From positions 1-64,000 of IMG/VR virus record IMGVR_UViG_3300023184_000090: DNA of 64,000 nucleotides. One strand, 5' to 3'. Below, in pieces: positions 52,658-62,621 of the stretch. The stretch's first letter is position 1; each line of letters starts with the position of its first letter. The stretch is from a virus. A program made the position numbers and the translations under genes. The notes beneath the pieces are model-generated. The model was not told the DNA's origin. It saw only the letters and a program-made list of their open reading frames with translations, and did not search any database.

Positions 52658-53883
52658 GTTACGTTTCTCCATTCACAGGCGATGTTATTCAGCCGACTGA
52701 CGTCTCTTTTAGAGCCGTTACTCTATCTGCTAACACACAATTGCAATGGCCTATCAACGGCAATGCAACAGATGACTATGTAGCAAGAATTATGCAGGTT
52801 ACTGCAACGACAACAAGTTTGTCGTTGTATATGCCGCCGGCTAATCAAGCTTCTGTGGGCAATGACGTACTTGTTCGTAACGTAGGTGCCAACTCATTCA
52901 CTGTTAAAGACTACGCCGGAACGAACACAATCATCACGATTGCTGCAGGTGAAGCAAAATACATTTACATTACAGCAAACCCTAATGAGCAAGGCACATG
53001 GGGCATCATTGCATTTGGTGTAGGCTCATCTACTGCTGACGCTGCAACATTGGCGGGCTATGGGTTGTTGGCAATCACAACCACGCTAAACCAAAGCCAC
53101 CCTGTTACACAGTTTTCATCGCCATACACTGCTATTGACACTGATCGTGCACAAATGTATGCATGGACAGGTGGTGCAGGGACGCTTACTCTTACGCTGG
53201 CTACGACTCTTGGCAACAACTGGTTTATGTTTTTGCGAAATGCAGGAACAGGCACGCTAACTGTTGCAGGGCAAAGTGGAAACACGATCGACGGCTCAAC
53301 TACGATTGCAATGCAGCCGAACGATTCTTGTATTCTTGTTTGTACAGGCACAACGTTTTACACTGTAGGCTTAGGCAAATCTACACAGTTTGCGTTTACA
53401 CAGCTTACGAAAGCAGTTACATCAGGCTCATACACACTAACTGCAGCTGAAGCATCTAACGTTGTCCAAAAATACACAGGTGCACTGACAGGCAATGTGA
53501 CGATTGTTGTACCACCAACCGTTCAAGTGTACTATGTGGTGAATGCAACCACTGGTGCATACACAGTAACACTTACAACAGGTAGTGGAGCAACGGCAGT
53601 TCTAACGACGGCAACACAAGCAACTCTAGTTTGTGATTCTGTTAACTTGTATAACGCCAACACAATTCTTGCCGGGTCAAGTACGATTAGTTTGCAAAAT
53701 GGCTCAGTAGGCGCGCCTTCACTTGCATTTGCATCAGAAGCGACAACAGGCGTGTATCGAGCAGGCACCGGTCAGCTTAATATTGCCGTGCTTGGCGTAC
53801 TTGTGGCAACAGTAAATGCAACCGGGCTAACTATTGTCGGAACAGGCACATTTACGAGCGGCATATCAGGAGGCTCGTTTTAA
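52654..53883 (+). CDS. Beta-rich tail structural protein
   Basis: 409 aa. Starts with FRAVTLSANTQLQWPINGNA, a module common in tail fibres, then several beta units with NVGANSFTVKDYAGTNTIITI and NAGTGTLTVAGQSGNTIDGS. The C-terminus (GSVGAPSLAFASEATTGVYR, ATVNATGLTIVGTGTF) is the typical 'attachment to fibre or knob' segment. Possibly a short tail-fibre or collar protein tied to the adaptor and nozzle genes at its sides. Confidence 0.7.
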   Translation: MSYVSPFTGDVIQPTDVSFRAVTLSANTQLQWPINGNATDDYVARIMQVTATTTSLSLYMPPANQASVGNDVLVRNVGANSFTVKDYAGTNTIITIAAGEAKYIYITANPNEQGTWGIIAFGVGSSTADAATLAGYGLLAITTTLNQSHPVTQFSSPYTAIDTDRAQMYAWTGGAGTLTLTLATTLGNNWFMFLRNAGTGTLTVAGQSGNTIDGSTTIAMQPNDSCILVCTGTTFYTVGLGKSTQFAFTQLTKAVTSGSYTLTAAEASNVVQKYTGALTGNVTIVVPPTVQVYYVVNATTGAYTVTLTTGSGATAVLTTATQATLVCDSVNLYNANTILAGSSTISLQNGSVGAPSLAFASEATTGVYRAGTGQLNIAVLGVLVATVNATGLTIVGTGTFTSGISGGSF

Positions 53884-55874
53884 TGACGCTTAAAGTCTTT
53901 TCACTGGATACTTTGCCTGGTGTTCAGCGTGACGGCACTGTGCTTGATGCAAATGCTTACAATGCAGGTCGATGGATAAGATTTCAGCGCAGTCGCCCTA
54001 GAAAAATAGGTGGCTATCGGTCAGTAACTAATCTAGCTACTGGGTATTCTCGTGGCATCTATGTAAATTCATCTAACGGCACCAACCAGATTTTTAATGG
54101 CACATCTGGCGCGCTTGAAGTGCTTGCTATTGACAACAGTGGCATTGGGTCAGGTGTGAACCAGTTTACGCTGTCTGACTTCACGTCATCAGTGCTTAAT
54201 CTTTGGCAGTTTGATTCTTTATTTGATGCAGGCGGTTCTGGTGATCAGCTGCTTCTTGCACACCCAGGTCAAAACCTTGCGCAAGTTGATGCAATTGCAA
54301 ACACGCCTGTTCTACAAGGTGACATCAACAGCACTACAATGTCTAAAATTGGTGTGTTTAGCATTGCAGGTTGCACTAAAGCCAGCGGTTCAAGTTTCTT
54401 CACGTTGCCTGCGGCAGACACGCGCGTTGGCGCAGGTCAGTCAGTGAGCGGGACAGGTATTGCAGCAAACACTGTAGTAACGTCCGTTGCAGGAACTCAA
54501 GTTAATATTTCAATTAACACAACTAACGCCACTACTGCAACAATCACGTTTGACAACAATGTTTCGGTGTCAGGCGGTGTTGTTGTATTGCACCCCTATG
54601 TGTTTGTTTACGGGAACAGCGGGTTGCTTAAGAACTGTGCGGCAGGTGACCCAACTGACTGGATAAGTGCAGACTCTAACGAAACCAACGTGGCATCAAC
54701 AAAGATCGTCAAAGGCTTGCCTGTTCGCGGCGGTTCTAACTCGCCTTCTGGGTTGTTTTGGGCTACTGATTCGCTAATTCGTGTGTCGTATGCGCCAACA
54801 ACTGTAGGTTCAGGCACGATCTATTGGCGCTATGATGTAATTTCAAGTCAGTCATCTATCTTGTCATCTTCATCCGTGATTGAGTATGACGGTGTGTATT
54901 ACTGGTGTGGCGTCGACAGATTTTTGATGTACAACGGTGTGGTCAAGGAAATTAAGAACGACTTTAACCAAAACTACTTCTTTGACAATTTGAACTATGC
55001 CCAAAGACAAAAAGTCTGGGCTACTAAAGTGCCTCGGTTTGGCGAAATCTGGTGGTTCTTTCCGTCTGGTGACAGTACTGAATGCAATGATGCAGTAATC
55101 TACAACATTCGTGAAGGCGTATGGTATGACGCCGGCGAATCACCCGGCGCATATAGATCTGCAGGGTACTTTTCTCAAGTGTTCAGCTATCCAATTAATG
55201 CAGGAACTACGCTTTCCACGTCTCAGACACTGTTTAGTGCATCTATCATTACGCAGTCGACAGCAGTAATTAAAGTTCCATTGCCTTCTTCATCTAACCC
55301 GTACACTAACCTAATTGCAGTAGGCCAGCTTGTCACTGCCGTAGGCATCCCATCGAATTCTTACATATCTGCAATTGCGCCAAGTGCAACTCTTAACTAT
55401 TGGGATGTGACAATTACTGTTGCGGCAACTACATCATCAACAGTGGATGCAACATTTAGTAGCGTTGCAGGCTTTGTGACGCTTTGGCAGCATGAGATTG
55501 GTACGGATGAAGTGAATGGTGTTCAGCAGAATGCGATTGAAAGCTACTTTGAAACTTGTGATCTAGGCTGGATGCGTGGCGGTCCTGCACAAGCAGCGCC
55601 AATGGGCGACAATGTCTGGCTGCACCTAGAACGGGTTGAGCCAGATTTCATTCAATCAGGCGCGATGTCACTTGAAGTCACAGGTCGACCATATGCTCAA
55701 GCAGAAGACTCAACTACAGGCCCTTATACGTTCGACCCTGATACACATAAGATCGACTTACGTGAACAGCGTAGAGAACTACGTCTAAAGTTTACAAGCA
55801 ATGTGCAAGGCGGTACATACCAACTAGGCAAGCTAATTGTGTCGGTTGATGCCGGTGATGTGAGAGGCTACTAA
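53883..55874 (+). CDS. Tail nozzle / DNA stabilisation-like protein
   Basis: 663 aa. Starts at the overlap with the previous stop (TAATG). N-terminal DTLPGVQRDGTVLDANAYNA and RWIRFQRSRPRKIGGYRS, later SSVIEYDGVYYWCGVDRFLM and VWATKVPRFGEIWWFFPSGD. This pattern resembles the beta-propeller tail hub/nozzle proteins of P22 (gp10) and SU10-like phages. Two inserted Ig-like modules (near 170-225 and 440-520) resemble surface decorations. It closes the tail channel after packaging. Confidence 0.72.
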   Translation: MTLKVFSLDTLPGVQRDGTVLDANAYNAGRWIRFQRSRPRKIGGYRSVTNLATGYSRGIYVNSSNGTNQIFNGTSGALEVLAIDNSGIGSGVNQFTLSDFTSSVLNLWQFDSLFDAGGSGDQLLLAHPGQNLAQVDAIANTPVLQGDINSTTMSKIGVFSIAGCTKASGSSFFTLPAADTRVGAGQSVSGTGIAANTVVTSVAGTQVNISINTTNATTATITFDNNVSVSGGVVVLHPYVFVYGNSGLLKNCAAGDPTDWISADSNETNVASTKIVKGLPVRGGSNSPSGLFWATDSLIRVSYAPTTVGSGTIYWRYDVISSQSSILSSSSVIEYDGVYYWCGVDRFLMYNGVVKEIKNDFNQNYFFDNLNYAQRQKVWATKVPRFGEIWWFFPSGDSTECNDAVIYNIREGVWYDAGESPGAYRSAGYFSQVFSYPINAGTTLSTSQTLFSASIITQSTAVIKVPLPSSSNPYTNLIAVGQLVTAVGIPSNSYISAIAPSATLNYWDVTITVAATTSSTVDATFSSVAGFVTLWQHEIGTDEVNGVQQNAIESYFETCDLGWMRGGPAQAAPMGDNVWLHLERVEPDFIQSGAMSLEVTGRPYAQAEDSTTGPYTFDPDTHKIDLREQRRELRLKFTSNVQGGTYQLGKLIVSVDAGDVRGY

Positions 55875-56122
55875 TGGCACTTGCGCTTGTTTACGATCCT
55901 AGATACCACACATGGGACTCATGGACAAGCCTAATGTGTGAGGCGTATGCCGGTCAACAATTGCAGATGAACCCGAGTGAGGAGAACTGGAAGTCGTGGG
56001 CAGAAGGTCTTAATGCTATCGATATCTTCACGAATGAAGCAATCCCTAGCCCTTCAAGATTTGAAACTTGGCAAGAATGGGCACAAAGTCTTGTGAATGC
56101 TGTGAACCAGAAAGTCAGCTAA
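55874..56122 (+). CDS. Small Trp-rich tail-region protein
   Basis: 82 aa. Starts where the nozzle gene stops (TAATG). Two similar halves each contain W..W......A: YHTWDSWTSLMCEAYAG and FETWQEWAQSLVNAVNQ. So it may be an internal duplication of a small helical unit. Its neighbour is the long protein at 56123; likely a virion or assembly protein. Confidence 0.7.
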   Translation: MALALVYDPRYHTWDSWTSLMCEAYAGQQLQMNPSEENWKSWAEGLNAIDIFTNEAIPSPSRFETWQEWAQSLVNAVNQKVS

Positions 56123-59100
56123 ATGAATAGACAAGCATGGGCTCTCTTAGGCGTTCCAGATCTACCTGTCGATGCGTTTAAGCACGTAGGCGATAGGAAG
56201 ATTAAGCCGCATATCTTAGGTATTGACAACCCATTCCATGGGGACAGCAATAGCAATGGCAGTAGTGGCGGCGGTGGCGGCTGGGACCCATTTAACGGGT
56301 CAATCATTCCAGGGGTTAACAACCCATTCCAAGGCGGAAGTTCAACATGGCTTCCTGGCGCAGGCGATCTTAATCCGTTTAACCCCAATTCAGCTGTAGG
56401 TCAAGCCACTCGTGGGGTTGGCGAGTTAAATGTATGGAACCCTGACTCTGAAGCAGGGAAAATTGCAAACAAGCTTGCTAAAGACATAGGCTCTACAGTA
56501 GAAGCCATTGCTAAAGACCCTAAGAAATTAGCTGCTGTTGCAGTCATGATTGCATTTCCGGCGGCTGCATCTTCAGTTGCTAGCTACTTATTGCCTGCCG
56601 AATTTGTTGCAGCATATCCAACCATTGCAACAATCATTGGTCAGACTGCAGTCAACACAGCCACTAACGGCGGTGATGTTAAAGCAGCAGTTACGTCAGC
56701 AGCTCTGCAGTATGGCGCCCCTAAAGCGGCAGACTGGCTTGCAAAATCATACGCAAGCGATGCAGTTAGTCGCGCTTTAACAGACTGGGCTGCAAAAGCG
56801 ACTGTTGATGTAGGACTTTCAGCTGCTATGGGTAAAGACCCCATGACTGCACTGATATTTAGTGGTCAACAAGCAGCTGTTGACGCTGTTCTTAAATACA
56901 CCGGCATTGGCGATCAAGTATCTAAATTGCCTGATACAGCCGCCAAAGCGCTTAAAGCCGCTGTTACTGCAAAATTTAATGGTGTTGACCCATCTAAAGC
57001 AGCGGCAAATGCAATGGTGCAAGATGCCATCGCGTCCGCTCAGAACATGGTCAAGGCGCAAGCTAAGCTTGCAGCTGCAGGTGTTAAGACACTGACTGAG
57101 AAGCAACTTGCCGGCATACCACACATCCTTACGCCTGCAGCTGCTGAGTCGCTTGTCAAAGTGCAACAAGCCGCAGATAAAGCAGGGCATGCGCTAACTG
57201 CTAAAGACATCAATGAAGCATCTTGGTCTTTTAAAGACAATGGCGGTGATGCAGATACTTGGCAAGAACTTACAACAGTAGACCAAGATGCAATCAATAA
57301 GATCATTGGTAGTTGGGATAATGCCGATGACAAGACCGACTCATCTAGCACTTCCAATCCGACTAACATTAATGCTAATCAAAAATTCTATGAGTCATTG
57401 GCTGACGACTTCATTGTGGCAGTTGATCAAAATGGAAACCAGTACACAAAAGCTCAGTATGAAGACTGGTTAGATAGCCAAGACGACACAGCGACTGAGC
57501 CAACTTCACAGCCGCTTAAGCCGACACCACCTCCTCCGACAGCAGTTACGCTTGTGACGCCGGACATGCCGGATGTTGATAGCTACTCTGACAGAGAAGT
57601 CAGTAATGCAACTCGACTGTGGGTTGAGAATCATGGTCGTCAACCGACAGAAGATGAACTGCAAAATGTCTTATCGGGTGGGTGGGGCAAATATGATGCA
57701 CCGGCAGTACAACAGCCTGGTCAACCGACAGGTTCATTGCCTGTTGCCAGTGAAGACACAAGCGAGCCTGGAAATATCTTTGCATTTGGGCGAAGCTGGA
57801 CAAAGTCAGAGTACGATAATTATGTAGAAGAACAACGTGCAGCTGCAGAAGCTAAATATGCTGCAGATCTACAAGCTGCACAAGCTGCACAACGCGCAAA
57901 GACTGAGGCAGAAAGTAATGCAGCACACTTAAAATGGGAGCAAGAACAATTAGCTTTAGGCAGGCATGTTTATAAGCCAAGTGAACCTGCACAACCGCCT
58001 GCTGCATTGCCTGTTGCGCCACCTCCGCCGATAGAGCCTGCTGCGTTGCCTGTTACTCAGCCGACAGAGCCTGTCCAAACTGCATTGCCTGTTACACTAC
58101 CTCCGCCAACCGGTACACAGTTGGCATCAGCTGATCGCAATTTTAGTGCTGAAGCCGGCCCAATTACAGTAACAGGCACTCCTATCTTTGCAGGTGATTC
58201 ACGGTCGAATGATGTTGATCCGCCTCCTGGGTTTAGACTGCTTGACAAATCAGAAGGCACGCCTAAGTTTAATGAAGAACTGGATGGCTATGTAGACACG
58301 CAAAAAGGCACGTTTTACGACCCTGTTCAAAATGCGTGGTTCACAAAAGATGTCAATAGCACTGCTGAAATAGCAGAATTGCGTGATTGGCTGTTGAATT
58401 CCGGCTTGCCTGCAGGATTTGGTAATGTAGTTGCAGACTTAGCAGAAGACGGTGGCGTAGGGCCGAACACTGAGTTGGAATTGTCTGATGAAGACATAGC
58501 GCTTTATCAGTCAATTGCGCAAAATGACGGGTTCTTATCGCTTACTCCCAATGGCTCATACAAGTGGGTCAAAACAAACGACCCTAGCGCTTTTGATGAT
58601 GAAGAAGGCTACTATGTTGTCGGAGACAGTGGTGAGTCACAGTGGGTCGACAAAGAAACGTTGCAAACCATAGATGACATTCTTGAAGAGCATAAAACGC
58701 CTGATAAGCCAGACGGTGCTCTTCCTGTCATAGACGGCCGTGAGACGACAGGCCCGCTAACTAATCCTACGACAGGCCCTAGCACAGATGGGCCAACAGG
58801 CCCTAGCACAGATGGGCCAACAGGCCCTAGCACAGACGGGCCAACAGGCCCGTTGACTGACCCTGTAACTGACCCTGTAACTGACCCTGTAACTGATCCT
58901 GTAACTGACCCTGTAACTGACCCTGTTGAAGAAGAGCCTGTTGAAGAAGAGCCTGTAACTGACCCTGTAACTGACCCTGTTGAAGAAGAGCCTGATGGCG
59001 GATGTGGCGAAGGATGGCACTGGGATGGAAGCAAGTGCGTCTTAGATGACGACCCTGTGCCTGTCACTAAAGAAGATGACATTCCAACTGATGACCCGAA

Positions 59101-59863
59101 CATCAACTATAAGCCGCCTAAGCTACCTGTAACGACAACGCCGCCGGTTACAACCACGCCTCCGACAACACCGACCCCTGGCATCCCAACAGCAGCGTCA
59201 AGTAGCGGTTCAACCGGAGGTGCTTTGCCTGTTGCGCCATCTCCGACAATGCTAGGTGCGGCACCTGTTGCCGGTGAACAATCTGGACTTCAAGAGCTTA
59301 TGCAAATGTACCCACAACTTACAAATGTTCGACCTGACATTATGAAGCTTTTGTCAGCAAAGTCGCCCACTAAGCAGTCATCTTCAAGCTCAGGCATGGG
59401 CACACCACTGATGAATGCAAGCATTTCAGGCGCACCATCGCCGCTATCGCCATTGCGGTCAATAGGCGGCACAAGCAGTGGTGGTCTTGGTGATGCATCA
59501 ACGTCAAATTCGCCTACCGGATTGATGAACCAAGGTATAAAATTGCTTGGGTATGCAAAAGGCGGGTCTGTAGAAGACCACGTGCCTGAATTCATCACTG
59601 GAAAAACAGGTAACTATGTTCGAGGTGAAGGTGACGGCCAAAGCGATGACATCCCTGCAATGCTTGCAGACGGTGAATACGTGTTTGATGCGGATGTTGT
59701 TGCGGCACTAGGCAATGGCTCTAACGAGGCAGGTGCCGAAGTTCTTGATAAGTTGCGTGAGGCAATTAGGAAGCATAAGCGATCTGCGCCTGATGACAAG
59801 ATCCCACCAAAAGCAAAATCGCCTCTTGAATATCTAAAGGACGCATATCATGCCATTGACTGA
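56123..59863 (+). CDS. Long virion protein with repeat region and SDxIPAxLxxGE C-terminus
   Basis: 1246 aa. Residues ~130-330 are Ala-rich helices with hydrophobic segments (AVMIAFPAAASSVASYLLPA near 141). ~400-700 is disordered, Pro/Gln rich. ~884-958 is a tandem repeat zone (TGPSTDGP, then VTDP and EEEP units). A CGEGWHWDGSKC mini-module lies near 962. The C-terminus has YAKGGSV (~1144) and SDDIPAMLADGEYVFDADVV (~1174), a domain common at the ends of tape-measure and internal phage proteins. Probably ejected or tail-lumen protein. Confidence 0.7.
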   Translation: MNRQAWALLGVPDLPVDAFKHVGDRKIKPHILGIDNPFHGDSNSNGSSGGGGGWDPFNGSIIPGVNNPFQGGSSTWLPGAGDLNPFNPNSAVGQATRGVGELNVWNPDSEAGKIANKLAKDIGSTVEAIAKDPKKLAAVAVMIAFPAAASSVASYLLPAEFVAAYPTIATIIGQTAVNTATNGGDVKAAVTSAALQYGAPKAADWLAKSYASDAVSRALTDWAAKATVDVGLSAAMGKDPMTALIFSGQQAAVDAVLKYTGIGDQVSKLPDTAAKALKAAVTAKFNGVDPSKAAANAMVQDAIASAQNMVKAQAKLAAAGVKTLTEKQLAGIPHILTPAAAESLVKVQQAADKAGHALTAKDINEASWSFKDNGGDADTWQELTTVDQDAINKIIGSWDNADDKTDSSSTSNPTNINANQKFYESLADDFIVAVDQNGNQYTKAQYEDWLDSQDDTATEPTSQPLKPTPPPPTAVTLVTPDMPDVDSYSDREVSNATRLWVENHGRQPTEDELQNVLSGGWGKYDAPAVQQPGQPTGSLPVASEDTSEPGNIFAFGRSWTKSEYDNYVEEQRAAAEAKYAADLQAAQAAQRAKTEAESNAAHLKWEQEQLALGRHVYKPSEPAQPPAALPVAPPPPIEPAALPVTQPTEPVQTALPVTLPPPTGTQLASADRNFSAEAGPITVTGTPIFAGDSRSNDVDPPPGFRLLDKSEGTPKFNEELDGYVDTQKGTFYDPVQNAWFTKDVNSTAEIAELRDWLLNSGLPAGFGNVVADLAEDGGVGPNTELELSDEDIALYQSIAQNDGFLSLTPNGSYKWVKTNDPSAFDDEEGYYVVGDSGESQWVDKETLQTIDDILEEHKTPDKPDGALPVIDGRETTGPLTNPTTGPSTDGPTGPSTDGPTGPSTDGPTGPLTDPVTDPVTDPVTDPVTDPVTDPVEEEPVEEEPVTDPVTDPVEEEPDGGCGEGWHWDGSKCVLDDDPVPVTKEDDIPTDDPNINYKPPKLPVTTTPPVTTTPPTTPTPGIPTAASSSGSTGGALPVAPSPTMLGAAPVAGEQSGLQELMQMYPQLTNVRPDIMKLLSAKSPTKQSSSSSGMGTPLMNASISGAPSPLSPLRSIGGTSSGGLGDASTSNSPTGLMNQGIKLLGYAKGGSVEDHVPEFITGKTGNYVRGEGDGQSDDIPAMLADGEYVFDADVVAALGNGSNEAGAEVLDKLREAIRKHKRSAPDDKIPPKAKSPLEYLKDAYHAID
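58772..58852 (+). repeat. Three 27-bp tandem repeats (coding)
   Basis: Unit ACAGGCCCTAGCACAGATGG plus 7 bases, three near-identical copies (one T/C change), encoding TGPSTDGP units. In frame with the 1246-aa gene. Confidence 0.8.
58855..58991 (+). repeat. 12-bp tandem repeats (coding)
   Basis: CTGACCCTGTAA repeated, interrupted by GTTGAAGAAGAGCC units, coding VTDP and VEEEP. Near-identity at silent positions implies recent slippage expansion. Confidence 0.8.
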
Positions 59864-60938
59864 AGGCGCACCACTCGCAAACATTACAACCACGCAAGGG
59901 CAGACAACCACTGCCCCAACGTGGTACACCGACTATCTTAGCGATGCAGCTAAGAACGTTACAGCACAAACCACAGGCCCTAATGCTGCACAGTACGTAG
60001 GTGCTCAGCCGCTACAAGAACAGGCGTATACTGCAGCAGGTGCACTACCTGGCACATATCAGCCATCACTTCAGTCTGGCTTGGCTTTAACCAACACGGT
60101 CGGCTCTACTGATGTAGCAAAACGTGCCGGCGAGTTCATGAACCCCTACACACAGAACGTAGTGGATGCAATGGGCACTCTAGGCCAACGGAATATTCAA
60201 CAGTTCTTGGCGCCACAAGCCACTTCAGCTGCTGTAGGATCAGGTCAGTTTGGTTCTAAACGAGGAGCTGAGGTACTAGGCCAGGCGATTAACACAGGCC
60301 TCCAGAACATCAACTACAATCAAGGACAGGCCTTGCAGACTGGGTATACCCAGGCACTTCAAGCCGCCCAAGCAGATCAGCAAAACAAGCTGGCTGCAGG
60401 TGCTCAAATGGGTAGTCTTGCCACGGCAGGCCAGAACTTGGATCTTGCAGACATCAATGCACTGTCTACGATGGGTGCTCAGCAACAGACCATCAAGCAA
60501 AACAAAGAGATGTTCCCGCTGGAGACAATTAACAAGGGTGCACAAGCACTTCGTGGTTACAGCATTCCGACGTCTGTTAGTTCTACGTACACAGGGCCTA
60601 TCCCAGGTGCATACTCTGCATCGCCATTACAGCAAATTGCAGGTCTCGGTGCAGTGGTTGCAGGTGCAAGTGGGACAGACTTTGGCAAAGCAGTCGGCAA
60701 TACGCTAAAGACGTCATGGGATCAAGCATTTAACCCAACTAAGATTGACAGCACTAAAGTCCCGCCTGGTTATACGCTTGACAAGAGCGGTAACTTTATG
60801 ACTGATGCAAATGGGAATCGATACACCGTTGATGAAAAAGGCAATATCAGCGGCTTTAACCCAGTCACATCTTGGGAAAGTGAGCCTACTGTAGGCGACA
60901 ACACAGGTGACGACGGCACAGACACCACAGGCGACTAA
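59850..60938 (+). CDS. Internal virion (ejection) protein A
   Basis: 362 aa. Residues ~90-150 contain MNPYTQNVVDAMGTLGQRNI and QATSAAVGSGQFGSKRGAEV, the hallmark of a family of internal virion proteins of aquatic podoviruses. Helical Gln/Ala-rich centre; C-terminal GYTLDKSGNFMTDANGNRYT is a small beta piece; ends in an acidic D/G/T tail. It starts 14 bases before the stop of the 1246-aa gene. Likely enters the cell with DNA. Confidence 0.7.
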   Translation: MPLTEGAPLANITTTQGQTTTAPTWYTDYLSDAAKNVTAQTTGPNAAQYVGAQPLQEQAYTAAGALPGTYQPSLQSGLALTNTVGSTDVAKRAGEFMNPYTQNVVDAMGTLGQRNIQQFLAPQATSAAVGSGQFGSKRGAEVLGQAINTGLQNINYNQGQALQTGYTQALQAAQADQQNKLAAGAQMGSLATAGQNLDLADINALSTMGAQQQTIKQNKEMFPLETINKGAQALRGYSIPTSVSSTYTGPIPGAYSASPLQQIAGLGAVVAGASGTDFGKAVGNTLKTSWDQAFNPTKIDSTKVPPGYTLDKSGNFMTDANGNRYTVDEKGNISGFNPVTSWESEPTVGDNTGDDGTDTTGD

Positions 60939-60951
60939 TCGGAGCAACTAA

Positions 60952-62613
60952 ATGGCACTACCTGTAAGCAATCCTGTTCCGTCATCCATTCCTACGATGC
61001 TTGGGTCGGATGATCAAGCAAAGACTGAGTACTTTGATGCACTTCAAAAGACGCTAACTGCACTTGAAGCTCGTGCAAACCAAGGCACCAACTGGTGGCA
61101 AATTGCAGCGGCTGCACTAAACCCAGGCAGAACCGGCACGTTTGGTGAAGCCGTTGGCAACATTGCAGGCGCCATGGGTGCACAGCAAGACAAACAGCTT
61201 GAGATGCAAATACCTATTGCACAAGCAAGGGCACAGATTTCAGGGCAGAAATACGAAGTTGAGAATCAGTCCAAGGCAATTAAGATGTTGTCTGCGGCAA
61301 TAGGCATGCCGCCAGAACAAGTTTCGCAACAGCTTGCTAACGGCTCTCTACCTCCTGCTGCAGTGGCTAACATCTCGCCTCAAGCATACGCTGCAATTGC
61401 AACCTTGTCGCCTAAAGTCGGTGACATTGTAAAGAACATTGCCGAAATGAGCAATAAAAATGCAACCTTAAACCTGGAAACTGATAAGTTTAAAGAAGTA
61501 AAGACACAGAACCAAGTTACTAATGCAAGAGAAGATCTAAAGTCTGGCATGGGCATTGCTGAGTTGGTTGCAAAGTATGGCCAAGCCATTGTTAGCATGA
61601 TCAACACTAATAAACCTTCGGCACCTGCGCCTGCACCGATACCTGGCAGCCCTGGAACTGGCGGCCCTGGGATGCCTGCACCTCCTCCTATGCAAGTAGG
61701 CGTACCTGGGCCACAGCCTACAGCACCTCCAATGGTTGGTCCCCCACAAATGAGCATGCCTGCAGTCCAAGGGCCGCCAGCTGCACCTCCGATGGCACCT
61801 CGTCCTGCGCCGGCTCCTGCAGGTGGTATGCCACCGCTTTCATCAGGTCCGACAATTGCACCAAGACCAAGCCCAATGTCAGGCATTCGGCCTGACTTGC
61901 AAGTACCTCCTGATGTTACACAAACAGCAAACGACTTGGCAGGATTGCCATTGGCAGGTCAAATTGAAGTTCAGAAGAAGCGAATAGAAGATGCTGACAA
62001 GATATGGCAGACCAAGCGTGATGAGATCATTAACTACACGCCACAGCTTGTACAAGGATCCAATACGAATCTTCGTAAGCTAGATTTCTACGCAACTAAG
62101 TACCCTGAGGTCTTTGGGCTAATGCAAAAGCAAGGCACAATTGCAGCATTGCAACAAGCAGCACAAGATGGCGTTAATCTGTCAGCAGGTCAGTTCAATG
62201 CTCGGATCGGGTTAAACGTTAAAGGGTTCTTAGAGAAAGTCAGGCTAGACACTGATCAGCAACAAGCAGTGCGTGATGTCACTCGTGTCTTAGGCGAAGA
62301 GTTTTTGTCTAACGTTAAAGCCAATAAAGGCTTGTTGGGTGTGAACCCCACGGATAACGATGCTCGTTTGTTGCAGGCACCTATGGTGAACACGGATGAT
62401 TCATCCAAGGCGGTTCAAATGTGGGCACGGAATCAACTGTTATTGAACAAGCAGCGTGAAGCTTTGTACAACGGTTACCAACAGCATGCTGAAAAAGCAG
62501 GGCCTAGTGCATCGCCTGGTAGCTTCTTCCGTCCTGGCAGCATCTACGAGAAAATCAACGATGACTATGCCAAGTATCGCATGCAGCTGTTCAATCAATT
62601 CAATCCCAAGTGA
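60952..62613 (+). CDS. Internal virion protein B with Pro-rich linker
   Basis: 553 aa. N-terminal helical part (NPGRTGTFGEAVGNIAGAMG near 62, a motif of this phage family), then coiled coil to ~220. A Pro/Gly/Met linker runs ~222-330, followed by a C-terminal helical domain with QFNARIGLNVKGFLEKVRLD near 405 and FRPGSIYEKINDDYAKYRMQ at the end. Probably a structural or ejected protein working with its neighbours. No enzyme motif seen. Confidence 0.68.
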   Translation: MALPVSNPVPSSIPTMLGSDDQAKTEYFDALQKTLTALEARANQGTNWWQIAAAALNPGRTGTFGEAVGNIAGAMGAQQDKQLEMQIPIAQARAQISGQKYEVENQSKAIKMLSAAIGMPPEQVSQQLANGSLPPAAVANISPQAYAAIATLSPKVGDIVKNIAEMSNKNATLNLETDKFKEVKTQNQVTNAREDLKSGMGIAELVAKYGQAIVSMINTNKPSAPAPAPIPGSPGTGGPGMPAPPPMQVGVPGPQPTAPPMVGPPQMSMPAVQGPPAAPPMAPRPAPAPAGGMPPLSSGPTIAPRPSPMSGIRPDLQVPPDVTQTANDLAGLPLAGQIEVQKKRIEDADKIWQTKRDEIINYTPQLVQGSNTNLRKLDFYATKYPEVFGLMQKQGTIAALQQAAQDGVNLSAGQFNARIGLNVKGFLEKVRLDTDQQQAVRDVTRVLGEEFLSNVKANKGLLGVNPTDNDARLLQAPMVNTDDSSKAVQMWARNQLLLNKQREALYNGYQQHAEKAGPSASPGSFFRPGSIYEKINDDYAKYRMQLFNQFNPK

Positions 62614-62621
62614 GGTAGTGC

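Noticed and set aside
58772-58991. CRISPR-like array
   Set aside because: Repeats are contiguous, in frame and coding, without unique spacers. No CRISPR array seen anywhere.
58612-59106. 164-aa frame on the minus strand with GSVTGSVTGS repeats
   Set aside because: Antisense image of the tandem repeats in the 1246-aa virion gene.
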